Source of the DNA: Candidatus Eremiobacterota bacterium
Lineage (GTDB): Bacteria > Vulcanimicrobiota > CADAWZ01 > Ess09-12
Assembly (NCBI GenBank): GCA_031082125.1
Contig: JAVHLM010000006.1
Location: 62,001 to 126,000, forward strand
DNA length: 64,000 nt
Direction: 5' to 3'
Shown in pieces: positions 40,545 to 50,175 of this stretch (position 1 is its first letter; each line of letters starts with the position of its first letter). The notes under the pieces were generated by a model. That model did not search any database. It saw nothing but the letters and a program-made list of their open reading frames with translations, and was not told the origin of the DNA. The translations under genes and the position numbers were made by a program.

Positions 40545-43500
40545 CTAATAGCGGGGAGCATAGTAGCCCTCCTTGGTGTGGACCGTGAAGCCTTTTCCCG
40601 GCGTGGTGATTTTCACGGGCCGCCATGTGCCGTCCTTTTTCCTGTTGAGGGGGAAATAGGAAATGGCATACTGGCAGCGGAGCTCATGGGCAATCTGGCG
40701 GTATGCCTCGCCAAGCTCGCGGGCGGAATGCTGGAAGAAGGGCCTTCCCCCGGTGGCAGCCGCCAGGCGCGACAGCACCTGGGTGTCTATTCCGCTTCCT
40801 ATGCCGATGGGATAGATAATGGTGCCCTTTTCCTTTGCACAGGCAAGGCTTTCGCTGAAGGTATGCATACTGCCCGGCGCCGTGCCGGGGCCGTTTTCAT
40901 CAACGCCGTCGGTGAGAAGAATTATGGCTTTCCTGTCATCCTTCTGGGCGGCAAGCAGCATCGATGCCTTGTATATGCTGTCATAAAGGGCAGTGCCTCC
41001 CTCGGCGGAAAGCTTCGATACGGCCTTTTCAAGCTCGCCATGCTCCCTGGTGAAGGGCGCCGTCACCGTGACCCTGTCACTGAAAAAGATCAGGGCCGCC
41101 CTGTCTTTCGGGGAAAGAAGGGTGATGAAAAGCCGGGCGGCTTTCTTCACCTCGTCTGTTGAGCCCTTCATGCTCCCGCTCCCGTCAAGAAGGATCACCA
41201 CCGAGAGGGCCGTCTCCTCGGTGGTCCTGGTGACCACAAGATCGCGCTCGGCCTTGCCCGCCTCGAACAGGGAAAAATCCGAAGAGGCGAGGTTCGTGAT
41301 CGGCTTTCCTTTCTCATCAACGACGGTGGCATAAAAAGTCACCGGGAACCGGTGGGATATCTCGATATTCCTCACTGCCTCGGCGGTGTCGCCTGCCTCG
41401 GTGACGGCCAGGGCCCTGAGTAAGTATGGGCCGTCGGGAAGCTTCCGGGAATCGCTTTTTACCTCATAAGGCGGGGCCTTCGATGAGCCCAGGGGCATGC
41501 CTTTGCAGGAATACTCCACATGCTCTACCGGGGAGGCCGTCAGATTTTTCACAAGGCTCCGGAGCGCCAGTTCCTCATCAAGGAGAGCCCCTTCCCCGGG
41601 AGAGGTGATCTCGGCCACAAGGGCCTTTTCTACGGGGTTATCCTGCTCGGCAAAGGCCACCTCGCCCTCAGCAGTCGTGGCAACGGCACGGAGCACGTGC
41701 CTGCCGGGAGGCACGGCGCGGAGATCCTTTTCCATGGCGAAAGGAGGCGTCACGGTATGACCGAGGGAGGAGCCATCGAGAAAATACTCCACCTCCTTGA
41801 GAGGCGATCCCGTTTCATTGGCAACCGTTGAGGTGATGACCACTCTCCCCGCGAGGGTCTCAGAGGCCTTGGGGGTCTCTATCGCAATGGCGAGCTTCCC
41901 CACTAGGGAAACCTCAGCCTCATCACTGGAGCTGTGACCCCCTGCCGTAAGCCCGGTGACCTTGAGGGTATGGGGGCCCGGCGCAAGGGCGCCGGGGCTC
42001 CATGGCGCCGTGTAAGGTGATGCCGCGGCTTTGCCCAGAGATTTCCCATCCAGGAAAAACTGCACCTCCTTGACCGGGGACCCCGTCTCATTAAAAACCG
42101 CCGCCTCCACATGAGAGGGGGGGGCCCCGGGCTTGAAGCGCTCCCCTTCCGCCGGCACTTTGAGGTTCACAATGAATTTCTCAAAAGAGCCGGCAAGCCC
42201 GATGACGGCCCACATGGTGGGAGCATAATCAGAGGGCCTCTTGGACTGCGAATTCATTGACGCCCAGGAGCCGAAAACCTGCTGGGTGCCCAGCAGGTAC
42301 TCCACACCCCTGGAAAACCGCTCATCGGCGATGCTTGCCCCTGCCGATTTGAGGGCATAGAGGGCCTGCCCCGTGGCATAGCCGTTGCTCCCCAGGCCGG
42401 GGACCTCGCTCCAGCCGCCGTCGGGCTTCTGGAGTGAATAAAGATGAAGGACTGAATTTTTCAGCGCCCTCCTGGACTCCTCCCTGTCAAGAGCGGCAAG
42501 ACCTATGACCTGGAACACGGCATCCTGGGTGGTCTCAATCTTTGCGGCTCGAAGCCACTGGACGCCCCTCTCGAGGCCGTCACGGTAGCGCCTGTCGCCT
42601 GTGGACTCATAGGCGCCCGAGAGCGCCAGCAGGGCATTGGTCGTGGCCATCACGGAGCCCTGCTGGATGGGCGCCTCAGGGCGGTCACATGGAAAGGATC
42701 CCGAGGCGTCCTGGCGGCCGAGGAGCCAGCCCGACACCCTGACCAGCGGCTCTTCATAGGGCATGCCAAGGCACGTCCTGTGGCAGGCAAGGGCCATCGC
42801 GAGAAACTGAGCCGCCGTGACGTTGTCAGAATGGGGGAAGCTCAGGCCCCCGTCGGGTTTTATCCCCGAGAGAAGAAACCCCTCCAGAGCGGCCATGGAA
42901 GCAGACGAGACAGTGTATTCATTCTTTTTTGCGATCGCAAAGCCCATGAGGGCCTGGGTCTGCACATGGCAGCCATAGCACTGCTCCTTGTTCTGCCAGC
43001 GGGCCGCCTGAGGCTCAAGCCAGAGGATCCCATCCTGGGCAGCCTCGCGGGGTGATCGGCTTTTCTGTGCCGCACCGGCAGCACAGGAAAAGGCCTTCTC
43101 CGGCACAGGAACCAGGGAGGCCTCACCAGGTCTCCTCCAGGCCATGGTGATCCCCGCGGGATACTCCCTGTTGCAATAGGCGATGGTGACAGGATGAGCG
43201 CCCTTGGCGAGGGAGAGCCATTTTTTGTTCCAGAAGGCGAGGGACCGGGAATCCCAGTTCTCCATCACGGCTACGCCGTCCAGGGTCAGGCGGAAGCCGT
43301 CGTCAGCCTTGAAGGCAACCTCGTAAAGGCCGTCGGCGGGGACAGTGAGGTAACCGCGCCACACCACGGCAAAGCGCGACGTGGTGAGGCCCTGGCAGGG
43401 AGCGGAAGCCCATGTGAAATCCACTGTGCTGTCGATGCGCTCCGCCGCAAGGTCCTTGTAGCAATACCCGTTGTAATATGAAGCCGCAAGGCCCCCGCCG

Positions 43501-45167
43501 GGAGATGGCTCCACAGCCTTCACTGCCACGGGAGGACTGAAAGCTTTGACGCGCGCGATGGCTGCCGGCTTTCCCCCGTGGGTCGCAAGGACTCTCAATT
43601 TCACATAACGGGCCACGCGGGGGGAAAAGGAGCACTTCATCTCATCGGCATCGGCAGGCTTTGTATAGCGACCTGCCTTCCTGAAGGGCCCACGGGGGCT
43701 CTCAGCGGTAGACAGCTCAAAATCCTTGACTCCCGGAGCCTCCCGGGGAAAAGTGACAAGCACCGTGCCCACGGGGGCGCTCGCACCGCGGGCAAAGCCG
43801 AGGATCACCTCGCAGGGCAGGGGGGTTTTTTCGTTGATGGTAAGGTTTCCTCCCTGCTCGCCCTTGATGAGGTTCCCGTAGCCTTCAAAGCCCTCAGAGG
43901 CAGGAGGAACTGCCTGGGCTCCCTCTTCTTCGGCCATCAGGTTTCTCCCGGCGGGATCGGAAGCTAAAGGTACGGCCCGCCCAGCCGCCTCGATCTCGTA
44001 AAGGGTCGTGGCTCCTCCATCGCCGTGGTTTGAGGAGATGACCACCTTGAGGAGGGTCACCTTCACGGGCTTCAGGGGAAAGACCTGGGGTTGGCCGGAC
44101 TTGTCTGCCTTGAACTTTCCCAGTTTTGTCCACTCCTTTGAGGGGCTCACCTGCCCGAAGACCTCAAAATCCTTCACCGCCGCAGACGAGCTCCCCCCGT
44201 TATAGAGGGTCAGCTCGTCTATGGGGGCCCCTTCGCCGGGCGGGAGGGCCATCACGATCTCGTGGGGAAAGGGAGCACCCGGTGTGGAGGACCAGCCGCC
44301 TTCCTCGTCATGGCTCGCAATTCTCCCGTCATTCAGATTTGCTGCAGCCCAGGCAGATCGGTCCCTCTGAGAAGAAAAGCTCACCACCTCTCCACCCTGC
44401 CACGAGGAAAGAAGGTTCACCCTTCCCTTCACGGCGCGCCCCTCGACAGCCTTGATCTCCGGATGGGAGGAGACGGCAAAGGCCGCTATCCCTATGAGGG
44501 CCGCCGCAAGGAGGGACAGGGCCAGGAAAAATAAAGCCGGGGCCGGGGTGGTGCGCCGCGCCAGGCGGATGCCTATGGCCACGAAGAGGGCTACCACCAC
44601 CAGGGGGACATAGACAAGGAACGCAAAGCAGAGGGGCTTCAGATAGAAGGGGAGCACCCTGGAAAATCCCGCACCGGCGAGCACTGTCTCTATCCCGTAA
44701 TTTCTCACGACAGCCTCGACTATGCCGGCAAGCCCGTAAAGTGCTGCCAGGGTCACGAGAATCTTGAGGGCACCGTGGAGAGGGCGCGAGAGCACCAGTA
44801 TGACCGATCCCGTGATGATGATCCCGTAGAGGATCTGGATCACAAAGGAGACAGGCCGACCCTGCACCATGAAGCCCTCGTGGGACTCGGTGCCGTAAAG
44901 GAGTGTTGAGATGAGCATCAGAGCGAGAAAAAAAGCCGCGGTAAGGAAAAGGCGGGCTTCGGCCCGCATGGCCTTGACGGTAAAGAGCGACGCGGCAAAG
45001 AGAAGGAGATAGGCGACGGAGAGGAGGCCAAGGGGCCAGCGGAAGGAATGGTGCCCCAGGAAGCTCCGGTACACACTCTCGCCGATGAGGTAGAAAAGGG
45101 CGGCGATGAGGGCCCACCAGAGGAGCGTGAGAAGCACTTCACCGGCATCAGTTTTTCTTGAGGGCAT
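40545..45167 (-). CDS. Giant membrane protein: discoidin-like, PA14, cyclase repeats, Ig-like, VWA
   Basis: A 1540-residue multidomain protein. Residues about 10-245 hold seven hydrophobic helices. Two discoidin-like beta domains follow (about 270-400 and 430-560). A PA14 domain spans about 575-690 (FKADDGFRLTLDGVAVMENW). A squalene-cyclase/prenyltransferase-like helical repeat region (about 720-1010) opens with CYGCH, a CxxCH haem-type motif, and contains LQKPDGGWSEVPG. Three Ig-like repeats (NETGSPVKEVQFFLDG and two relatives) and a C-terminal VWA domain (about 1330-1520, MIDAS DGSGS, LLTDGVDE) end it. The VWA part is closest to the VWFA-related family seen in Acidobacteria. GGGAGGTG precedes the ATG. 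It is likely co-transcribed with the TPR transporter-like gene. Function unknown. Confidence 0.86.
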   Translation of the reverse strand: MPSRKTDAGEVLLTLLWWALIAALFYLIGESVYRSFLGHHSFRWPLGLLSVAYLLLFAASLFTVKAMRAEARLFLTAAFFLALMLISTLLYGTESHEGFMVQGRPVSFVIQILYGIIITGSVILVLSRPLHGALKILVTLAALYGLAGIVEAVVRNYGIETVLAGAGFSRVLPFYLKPLCFAFLVYVPLVVVALFVAIGIRLARRTTPAPALFFLALSLLAAALIGIAAFAVSSHPEIKAVEGRAVKGRVNLLSSWQGGEVVSFSSQRDRSAWAAANLNDGRIASHDEEGGWSSTPGAPFPHEIVMALPPGEGAPIDELTLYNGGSSSAAVKDFEVFGQVSPSKEWTKLGKFKADKSGQPQVFPLKPVKVTLLKVVISSNHGDGGATTLYEIEAAGRAVPLASDPAGRNLMAEEEGAQAVPPASEGFEGYGNLIKGEQGGNLTINEKTPLPCEVILGFARGASAPVGTVLVTFPREAPGVKDFELSTAESPRGPFRKAGRYTKPADADEMKCSFSPRVARYVKLRVLATHGGKPAAIARVKAFSPPVAVKAVEPSPGGGLAASYYNGYCYKDLAAERIDSTVDFTWASAPCQGLTTSRFAVVWRGYLTVPADGLYEVAFKADDGFRLTLDGVAVMENWDSRSLAFWNKKWLSLAKGAHPVTIAYCNREYPAGITMAWRRPGEASLVPVPEKAFSCAAGAAQKSRSPREAAQDGILWLEPQAARWQNKEQCYGCHVQTQALMGFAIAKKNEYTVSSASMAALEGFLLSGIKPDGGLSFPHSDNVTAAQFLAMALACHRTCLGMPYEEPLVRVSGWLLGRQDASGSFPCDRPEAPIQQGSVMATTNALLALSGAYESTGDRRYRDGLERGVQWLRAAKIETTQDAVFQVIGLAALDREESRRALKNSVLHLYSLQKPDGGWSEVPGLGSNGYATGQALYALKSAGASIADERFSRGVEYLLGTQQVFGSWASMNSQSKRPSDYAPTMWAVIGLAGSFEKFIVNLKVPAEGERFKPGAPPSHVEAAVFNETGSPVKEVQFFLDGKSLGKAAASPYTAPWSPGALAPGPHTLKVTGLTAGGHSSSDEAEVSLVGKLAIAIETPKASETLAGRVVITSTVANETGSPLKEVEYFLDGSSLGHTVTPPFAMEKDLRAVPPGRHVLRAVATTAEGEVAFAEQDNPVEKALVAEITSPGEGALLDEELALRSLVKNLTASPVEHVEYSCKGMPLGSSKAPPYEVKSDSRKLPDGPYLLRALAVTEAGDTAEAVRNIEISHRFPVTFYATVVDEKGKPITNLASSDFSLFEAGKAERDLVVTRTTEETALSVVILLDGSGSMKGSTDEVKKAARLFITLLSPKDRAALIFFSDRVTVTAPFTREHGELEKAVSKLSAEGGTALYDSIYKASMLLAAQKDDRKAIILLTDGVDENGPGTAPGSMHTFSESLACAKEKGTIIYPIGIGSGIDTQVLSRLAAATGGRPFFQHSARELGEAYRQIAHELRCQYAISYFPLNRKKDGTWRPVKITTPGKGFTVHTKEGYYAPRY

Positions 45168-45194
45168 GGCACCTCCCTTTCCTTACTCTGCTCC

Positions 45195-46829
45195 TTAAGG
45201 AGACTCCTTTTCTTCGAGAGAAGTCTTTTTCTCCTCGATAAGGGCTTTTATCTTGCTCCAGTAAGAGGAGCTGGTCTTGAGCTTCTCCGCCCACAGCACG
45301 ATTCTCTCGGGCGAGGTGCTTATCATGTCAAAGCCTGTGGTGAGGAGTCCCGCGGCGCCGTCGGGGACAAGCCCGAAACGGTGGGGGTACGTGAGAAGAA
45401 AAATGGTAAGGGCACAAGGAAGGCCCAGGGGCGGGTATCCCAGCGGCGTGAAGCCCCTGTCCAATATGAGCCATAGAAAGGCGCAGCAGAGATCGGCGAC
45501 AAGCACCATGGCAAGGGCGCCCCGCGAGAGGACAAACTGGATTCCCCCGAAAGCCACCGACGAGGCAAGGAGATTATAGAGAAAGAACACGCTCCCGAAC
45601 TCGGGACAAGAGCTCCTGAGGGACAGGGCTGCCAGGAAGAACAGAATTCCCACAAGGGCAAAGAGCATTGACCACAGGGAATGGACCAGGATACCCAGAA
45701 GGATGAGCATGAAGGGGAGCAGGTAGGGGCGGGCAAAGCGCTTCAGGAGAAGCGCGCCCTCTTCCACCGAAAAGGCAAAGGTCGTGGTGCGCTCAGTATA
45801 TTCGGGAAGGGACTGGAGGTACTCCACGGCGTCGCTCGCATCACGGTAGTCAGGCTTGAAAAAGAGCGCTTTCTTGAGCATTGAGTGGGCTTTGCCGTAA
45901 GATCGCTCCTTGATGTACGTCCATGCAAGGCCTATGTAGGAATCGGCAAGTGAGCCGCCGAGCGTGAGGGCCTTGGTGAAGAATGAGCGGGCGCTCCTGA
46001 TATCGCCCCTCGTGTAATAAATCCATCCGATGCCGAGGTAGGCATCGCCGGCGCCGGCATCCTGGGCCAGAGCCTTTTTAAAGTTCCTGAGGGCGCCGTC
46101 AAGATCACCCATCTTGAAGAGGCACCACCCCATGCCGGTAAAGCCGTCGGAAAGCTTCGGCCGCAGGCGCAGGGCCTCGGAAAACTCTCTCAGGGCAGGC
46201 GTATGCTGGTCAAGGCGGTAATAGCTCCACCCGAGGCTGTCACGGACAAAGGCCTGGCGGGGATTCCTCTGCAGCGACCCGTTGAAGAGGACGACGCTGT
46301 CGTTGTAGAGGCCCTTGGAGTAGGTGACCCATCCTGCAAGCGTCTGGGGGGAGGAGATCCCGCTGGAGTAAACCAGGCCGATTATCACAAGGGAAACTAT
46401 CACCGAGGGGAAGCACAGAAGCTGCACCGGCGAGTAGTTGCCGAGGTACCGGTAAGCACGGTGGATGAGAAGAGCCACCATGAGGCCCCCTGCCACGACT
46501 ATGCCGCAGGCGATCAAGAATGGCATATCGGGGAAGATCAGCATGGTAAGCCCCACGAGAAGGCCGTTCGATCCCGCCAGGCCGTTCTTCACGATCCAGT
46601 ATTTCTCATAGATGAGGTGGCATACCAGGGTGGCCACGAAAAGGCCTATGGCTCCCAGGAGGGCCTCCCTGGGATAAAGGAGGGCAAGGGCGGCAAGAAA
46701 GAGGAAGCCCGAGAGGGGATTGTTGCAGAGAAAAAGCTGCCCTGCGCCCCGAAGCAGGGAGTCAAGGAAATCAAGGCCCCTCGTGCGGGTGATCTCCCGG
46801 TATCTTTTTTCCAGGGCCCTCCTGTTCAT
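45195..46829 (-). CDS. Urea-transporter-like membrane protein with TPR insertion
   Basis: The first 165 residues have the urea transporter (UT/yut) signature: LLRGAGQLFLCNNPLSGFLF, LAGSNGLLVGLTM and five hydrophobic helices. Residues about 166-340 are four or five TPRs (for example DGFTGMGWCLFKMGDLDGAL). Residues about 370-500 are hydrophobic again, with PLGYPPLGLPCALTIFLLTY like the closing part of UT proteins, then a basic coiled tail. I read it as a UT fold whose two halves are separated by a TPR domain. Whether it still transports urea or acts as a receptor is open. The start overlaps the PaaK-like stop as ATGA. Confidence 0.72.
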   Translation of the reverse strand: MNRRALEKRYREITRTRGLDFLDSLLRGAGQLFLCNNPLSGFLFLAALALLYPREALLGAIGLFVATLVCHLIYEKYWIVKNGLAGSNGLLVGLTMLIFPDMPFLIACGIVVAGGLMVALLIHRAYRYLGNYSPVQLLCFPSVIVSLVIIGLVYSSGISSPQTLAGWVTYSKGLYNDSVVLFNGSLQRNPRQAFVRDSLGWSYYRLDQHTPALREFSEALRLRPKLSDGFTGMGWCLFKMGDLDGALRNFKKALAQDAGAGDAYLGIGWIYYTRGDIRSARSFFTKALTLGGSLADSYIGLAWTYIKERSYGKAHSMLKKALFFKPDYRDASDAVEYLQSLPEYTERTTTFAFSVEEGALLLKRFARPYLLPFMLILLGILVHSLWSMLFALVGILFFLAALSLRSSCPEFGSVFFLYNLLASSVAFGGIQFVLSRGALAMVLVADLCCAFLWLILDRGFTPLGYPPLGLPCALTIFLLTYPHRFGLVPDGAAGLLTTGFDMISTSPERIVLWAEKLKTSSSYWSKIKALIEEKKTSLEEKESP

Positions 46830-48181
46830 GGGCGCCCCCCCGTGCCGGGCTCATGGTCCCGCCTCTTTTTGCCGCCGATGATTTCCTCGGGAGGGATATT
46901 GCATATCACGACAGGAACCTTGTGAGATCCCGGCTTGCGGGCACGGATCTCCTTCACCCAGTGGACGTGGAACTCCAGGTCCTTCGCGATGGTTCTCTTA
47001 AGCTCAGCCTGGATAAGCTCCTCGAGGGTCTTCAGGTCCTTCTTGTCCTTGTAGACAGGCACGACGTGGATTTCAAGACGGGCACGCTGGTTCTGGATGA
47101 CCTGGAACTTGTGGATCCCCCTTATCTCCTTCAGAATGAGCGTGACGGTAAAGGGGCTTATCCCGGTGCCGTCGGGAAGGATGATGGAGTCTATGATCCT
47201 CCCTTCCAGCTTGGTGATGAGGGGATAGGGCAGGCCGCAGGGGCAGGGCTCACTGCTTATCTTTATTAGGTCGCCCATGCCGGCGTACCTGATGATGGGC
47301 GTGGCAAAATTGGTGAAGTCGGTGATCACGGCGCCCGTCGATCCCTTCACCGTCTCATCTTCCAGCAGCTCCAAATGGACGCTGTCAGCGGCAATATGCA
47401 TATGCTCATTTCCCTCAAGGGGGCACTGGTAGGCTATGAGCCCCCCTTCATGGGAGCCGTAGGTCTGCACTATCCGCGCCTTCGGGAAGGCCCGCTTCGC
47501 CATGGCAATCGTATGGGCATCAAGAAGCTCGGCCGTGGAGTGGATAAGCTTCACGTACTCGGCCGATCTGTTCCGCCTGAGAAGCTCAATGCTCAGGTTC
47601 CTCACGATGGAAGGATAGGTGGAGAGGTATTCGGGGACATATTTTTCAAGATACTGGTAATGCACATGGGTGGGGAGCATGACATCGACAATCCTGTCCT
47701 CGTCAACAGGAAAAAGGTAAAGGAGCATCTTCTCAAGGCTTGTCGAGGAGACCGTCATGATATAAAGGACGCTGTCATAAGGCTTTCCCTGGCACCACTT
47801 GTAGAAAACCACCATGTTGAGGTCCACTATGCGCTGGATGCTCTCATGATCGCGGTATATGGTGAGAGGCTCACCGGTGGAGCCCGCCGTGCGCAGCAGC
47901 CTGAAGTCCGAGGGCTTGCTCCCGTAGGGGATGATCTCCGACGCGGGGAGGGACTTCATCTCGCCTTTCATTATGACAGGAAGCTTCTCAAGGTCATCAA
48001 GGCCCCGGATGTCCCTGGGCGACACGCCGTGCTCATCATATTTCTTGCGGTAAAAGGGGACCTCCTTGTAGGCAAAGGAGACCGCGGCCCGCAGCTGCTC
48101 ATCCTGGAGGCTCTGCAGGTCTTTCGCCGAGAGGCCCATATTCTGAATGATGGTGTCAAGATAAAGCTCTGAGAGTTCCAT
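46826..48181 (-). CDS. PaaK-like adenylate-forming CoA ligase
   Basis: 451 residues with RTAGSTGEPLTIYRD (P-loop), YGSHEGGLIAYQCP and IRYAGMGDLIKI, plus CPCG, as in phenylacetate-CoA ligases. The early part (AAVSFAYKEVPFYRKKYDEH) is the usual family start. It is distinct from the module fused to LuxC at 6884. The acyl substrate is unknown. GAGGGGAG precedes the ATG at 48181. It is coupled to the TPR transporter-like gene. Confidence 0.85.
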   Translation of the reverse strand: MELSELYLDTIIQNMGLSAKDLQSLQDEQLRAAVSFAYKEVPFYRKKYDEHGVSPRDIRGLDDLEKLPVIMKGEMKSLPASEIIPYGSKPSDFRLLRTAGSTGEPLTIYRDHESIQRIVDLNMVVFYKWCQGKPYDSVLYIMTVSSTSLEKMLLYLFPVDEDRIVDVMLPTHVHYQYLEKYVPEYLSTYPSIVRNLSIELLRRNRSAEYVKLIHSTAELLDAHTIAMAKRAFPKARIVQTYGSHEGGLIAYQCPLEGNEHMHIAADSVHLELLEDETVKGSTGAVITDFTNFATPIIRYAGMGDLIKISSEPCPCGLPYPLITKLEGRIIDSIILPDGTGISPFTVTLILKEIRGIHKFQVIQNQRARLEIHVVPVYKDKKDLKTLEELIQAELKRTIAKDLEFHVHWVKEIRARKPGSHKVPVVICNIPPEEIIGGKKRRDHEPGTGGRP

Positions 48182-48224
48182 GGGCTCCCCTCTTCGATGC
48201 TCTCGATGATGTGCCAGAAAGAGA

Positions 48225-48247
48225 AATTCCCCTTTTTCGGGGGAATT
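48225..48247 (-). terminator. Possible terminator between the cyclodeaminase-like and CoA ligase genes
   Basis: On the minus strand AATTCCCC-CGAAAAA-GGGGAATT forms an 8-bp stem about 45 bases after the stop at 48291, followed by TTCTCTTTCT. The U-rich tail is imperfect, so termination may be partial. Confidence 0.45.
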
Positions 48248-48290
48248 CCTCTTGCAGTGCTCGCCTTCGCCGCAGGCTCCGGCAGGGTTC

Positions 48291-49313
48291 TCAGTTCTTC
48301 ACCAGCGTCCCGTTCTTCTTCTGCGCCACAAAGGAGTAGAGATAGTCAATGGTGAGAAGGTCAAGATATGCAAATCCCGTAGTGACAAAGATATTATGGG
48401 TTTCTTCAGGCTTGAAGGCGCCGCCTATCACTTCCCTGAGCTCCACGACGGTGTCGTCGGTGATGAGCCCCTTCTGCTTCCAGCGCTTCAGATCGGCGCA
48501 GCGCAGGGAGTGAACTACATCGACGAATATCCTCCCCACATGGCGCGGCACATCCTCCTCCATCTCCGAGAGGTTGTCGGCGTCGGCACCTGAGCTTGAG
48601 ATGAAGCGCAGGCCGTATTTCTCAAGATCGCTTCCCGAGACAAGGGGTGAAGGCGAGTACGTCGAGAGGACCAGGGCGTCGGAGCCCTTTTTTACCTCTT
48701 CCAGGGTCCGGGGAAACTCGCAGGGAATGTTCCGCACCTTGGCGAGCTCCTTGAAGTTTTCAAGATTCACCGCATTGGTGTCAAAGCAGAGGAATTTCTC
48801 CACCGTGCCCTGCTGGTGGATAAACTCCGCCGAGTAATACCCGCAGCGGCCGCAGCCTATGATGCCGACGCGGCGGGCGCCCTTCCCGAGGTGCTTGAAG
48901 CCCAGGGCCGCGCAGGCCCCGGTGCGCACCGACGAGAGGACACAGGCATCGAAGACGCCGATGATGAAATTATCCCTGGGGTGGAACAGAAATGCCTTCC
49001 CCACGGAAATCTTGTCCTTGATGAGCTCTTCCTCCTCATTGGTGCCGATGAGCTTCACGATGTTCACCGAGCCGCCCTCCCGGTGCATCTGGCAGGGCAT
49101 GACCCTGAAGTCGCCGCGCATGCCCGGGCTGTAATAGATTTGCTTGGGCGTGAGCATGAGCTTGTCGGGGTGGGCTGCCCAGAACCTGAAGCCCTCCTCG
49201 AAGTGATCGAAGTATTCCCTGCGGTGCTCGGTGAGTATCCGGTGCACCTCCAGATCGTCGAGGTAAATATGAGGTTCTTCCTGAAGCCTGAGAAGTTTCC
49301 TGAGATCGAGCAT
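48291..49313 (-). CDS. Ornithine cyclodeaminase / mu-crystallin family
   Basis: An NAD(P)-binding protein of 340 residues: GIIGCGRCGYYSAEF (dinucleotide-binding), MRGDFRVMPCQ and VKLIGTN in the substrate half, and SSSGADADN with DVVHSLRCAD further on. The family includes ornithine cyclodeaminase, alanine dehydrogenase and ketimine reductases; the substrate cannot be chosen from sequence. The ATG at 49313 has AGGAGGAG 4 bases upstream, and frame ahead of it lies in the neighbour. It starts 20 bases after the exported gene at 49334. Confidence 0.85.
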   Translation of the reverse strand: MLDLRKLLRLQEEPHIYLDDLEVHRILTEHRREYFDHFEEGFRFWAAHPDKLMLTPKQIYYSPGMRGDFRVMPCQMHREGGSVNIVKLIGTNEEEELIKDKISVGKAFLFHPRDNFIIGVFDACVLSSVRTGACAALGFKHLGKGARRVGIIGCGRCGYYSAEFIHQQGTVEKFLCFDTNAVNLENFKELAKVRNIPCEFPRTLEEVKKGSDALVLSTYSPSPLVSGSDLEKYGLRFISSSGADADNLSEMEEDVPRHVGRIFVDVVHSLRCADLKRWKQKGLITDDTVVELREVIGGAFKPEETHNIFVTTGFAYLDLLTIDYLYSFVAQKKNGTLVKN

Positions 49314-49333
49314 AGCTCTCCTCCTTACAATTT

Positions 49334-50119
49334 CTATGGTGTAGATATGTCCAGCTTGCCGCTCTTTGAGAAAAGAAGCCACCAGAGGTGGTATCCGAGG
49401 TTCTGGCACCAGATGCAGGCCTTGTTGGTGCAGGCGCTGCGCTGGATTTTCTTTTTCCAGAGGGCTATCTCGTATTTCCCCTCCCTGAACTTTCTGGGGA
49501 CCGTGTAGACCTCCTTGAAAGCGCCGCTCACCTGGCGGCAGTCATGGCTTCCCTCGGCAAAGATGTCCTTGTAATCCTTCGGGTAGAACGAAGAGCCGAG
49601 GTAGGCGCCTCCGTTGTTCGCCTCGCCGGAGACGGTGACGACGAGCATATCGGACTGCTCGGCAACGGCAATCTTCAGCTTCAGGGCGCCCGCCGCAAGG
49701 AGTGTCCCCGAGGCATAATCCTGCATCTTCTCGGGGTGATAGCCGAACTTGCCGCAGGCGAAGCAGTCTGCCACGTTGCACTTGCTCTTCGGCACCTTCT
49801 CCCCCCAGAGAGCCGCTTCAAAGACACCGCCATAATATTTTTCAGGCACTTCCCAGTACTTGGTAAAACTGCCCGTCACGGGCACAAGCTCATGGAAGCC
49901 CTCTTTCAGGCGGTTCGTGTACTGGGGCGGATAGAGGGATGTGCCCAGAAAGAGGGTTCTGCCCTCTGTGGTGCCCGTCACCTGGAAATAAAGGAGCTTT
50001 CCCGACGTATCCTTCGGCGAGGCGACTATCTTGATGCCGTCGATGCTTTGTCCATATGCCATGCACGGCAGGCAGAGCAGGGCTGCCGCTGCAAGGCATA
50101 TGAGAATGGTCTTTTTCAT
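49334..50119 (-). CDS. Exported protein with internal tandem duplication and Cys motif
   Basis: A signal peptide (MKKTILICLAAAALLCLPCM, cleavage after AYG about residue 23) precedes two homologous domains of about 105 residues. Each has a beta-rich part (FLGTSLYPPQYTNRL in the first, YLGSSFYPKDYKDIF in the second), a GSFTKYWEVPEKY/GAFKEVYTVPRKF line, and ends in the same Cys motif (KCNVADCFACGKFGYH and ACTNKACIWCQNLGYH), that is C-x4-C-x2-C-x4-GYH. I do not recognise the family. The Cys could bind metal or form disulfides. The promoter and a structured leader are upstream. Confidence 0.8.
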   Translation of the reverse strand: MKKTILICLAAAALLCLPCMAYGQSIDGIKIVASPKDTSGKLLYFQVTGTTEGRTLFLGTSLYPPQYTNRLKEGFHELVPVTGSFTKYWEVPEKYYGGVFEAALWGEKVPKSKCNVADCFACGKFGYHPEKMQDYASGTLLAAGALKLKIAVAEQSDMLVVTVSGEANNGGAYLGSSFYPKDYKDIFAEGSHDCRQVSGAFKEVYTVPRKFREGKYEIALWKKKIQRSACTNKACIWCQNLGYHLWWLLFSKSGKLDISTP

Positions 50120-50175
50120 TTCTCATCTCCTCCGCTTACCTATTCCCACCCTGAATGACCTTTCGGGAGCCTTAA

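Noticed and set aside
42960-42990. Cytochrome c from the CxxCH motif in the giant protein
   Set aside because: A single CYGCH in a cyclase-type repeat with no distal Met/His pattern. CxxCH occurs in such repeat proteins and does not prove haem binding, so it is mentioned only as a motif.
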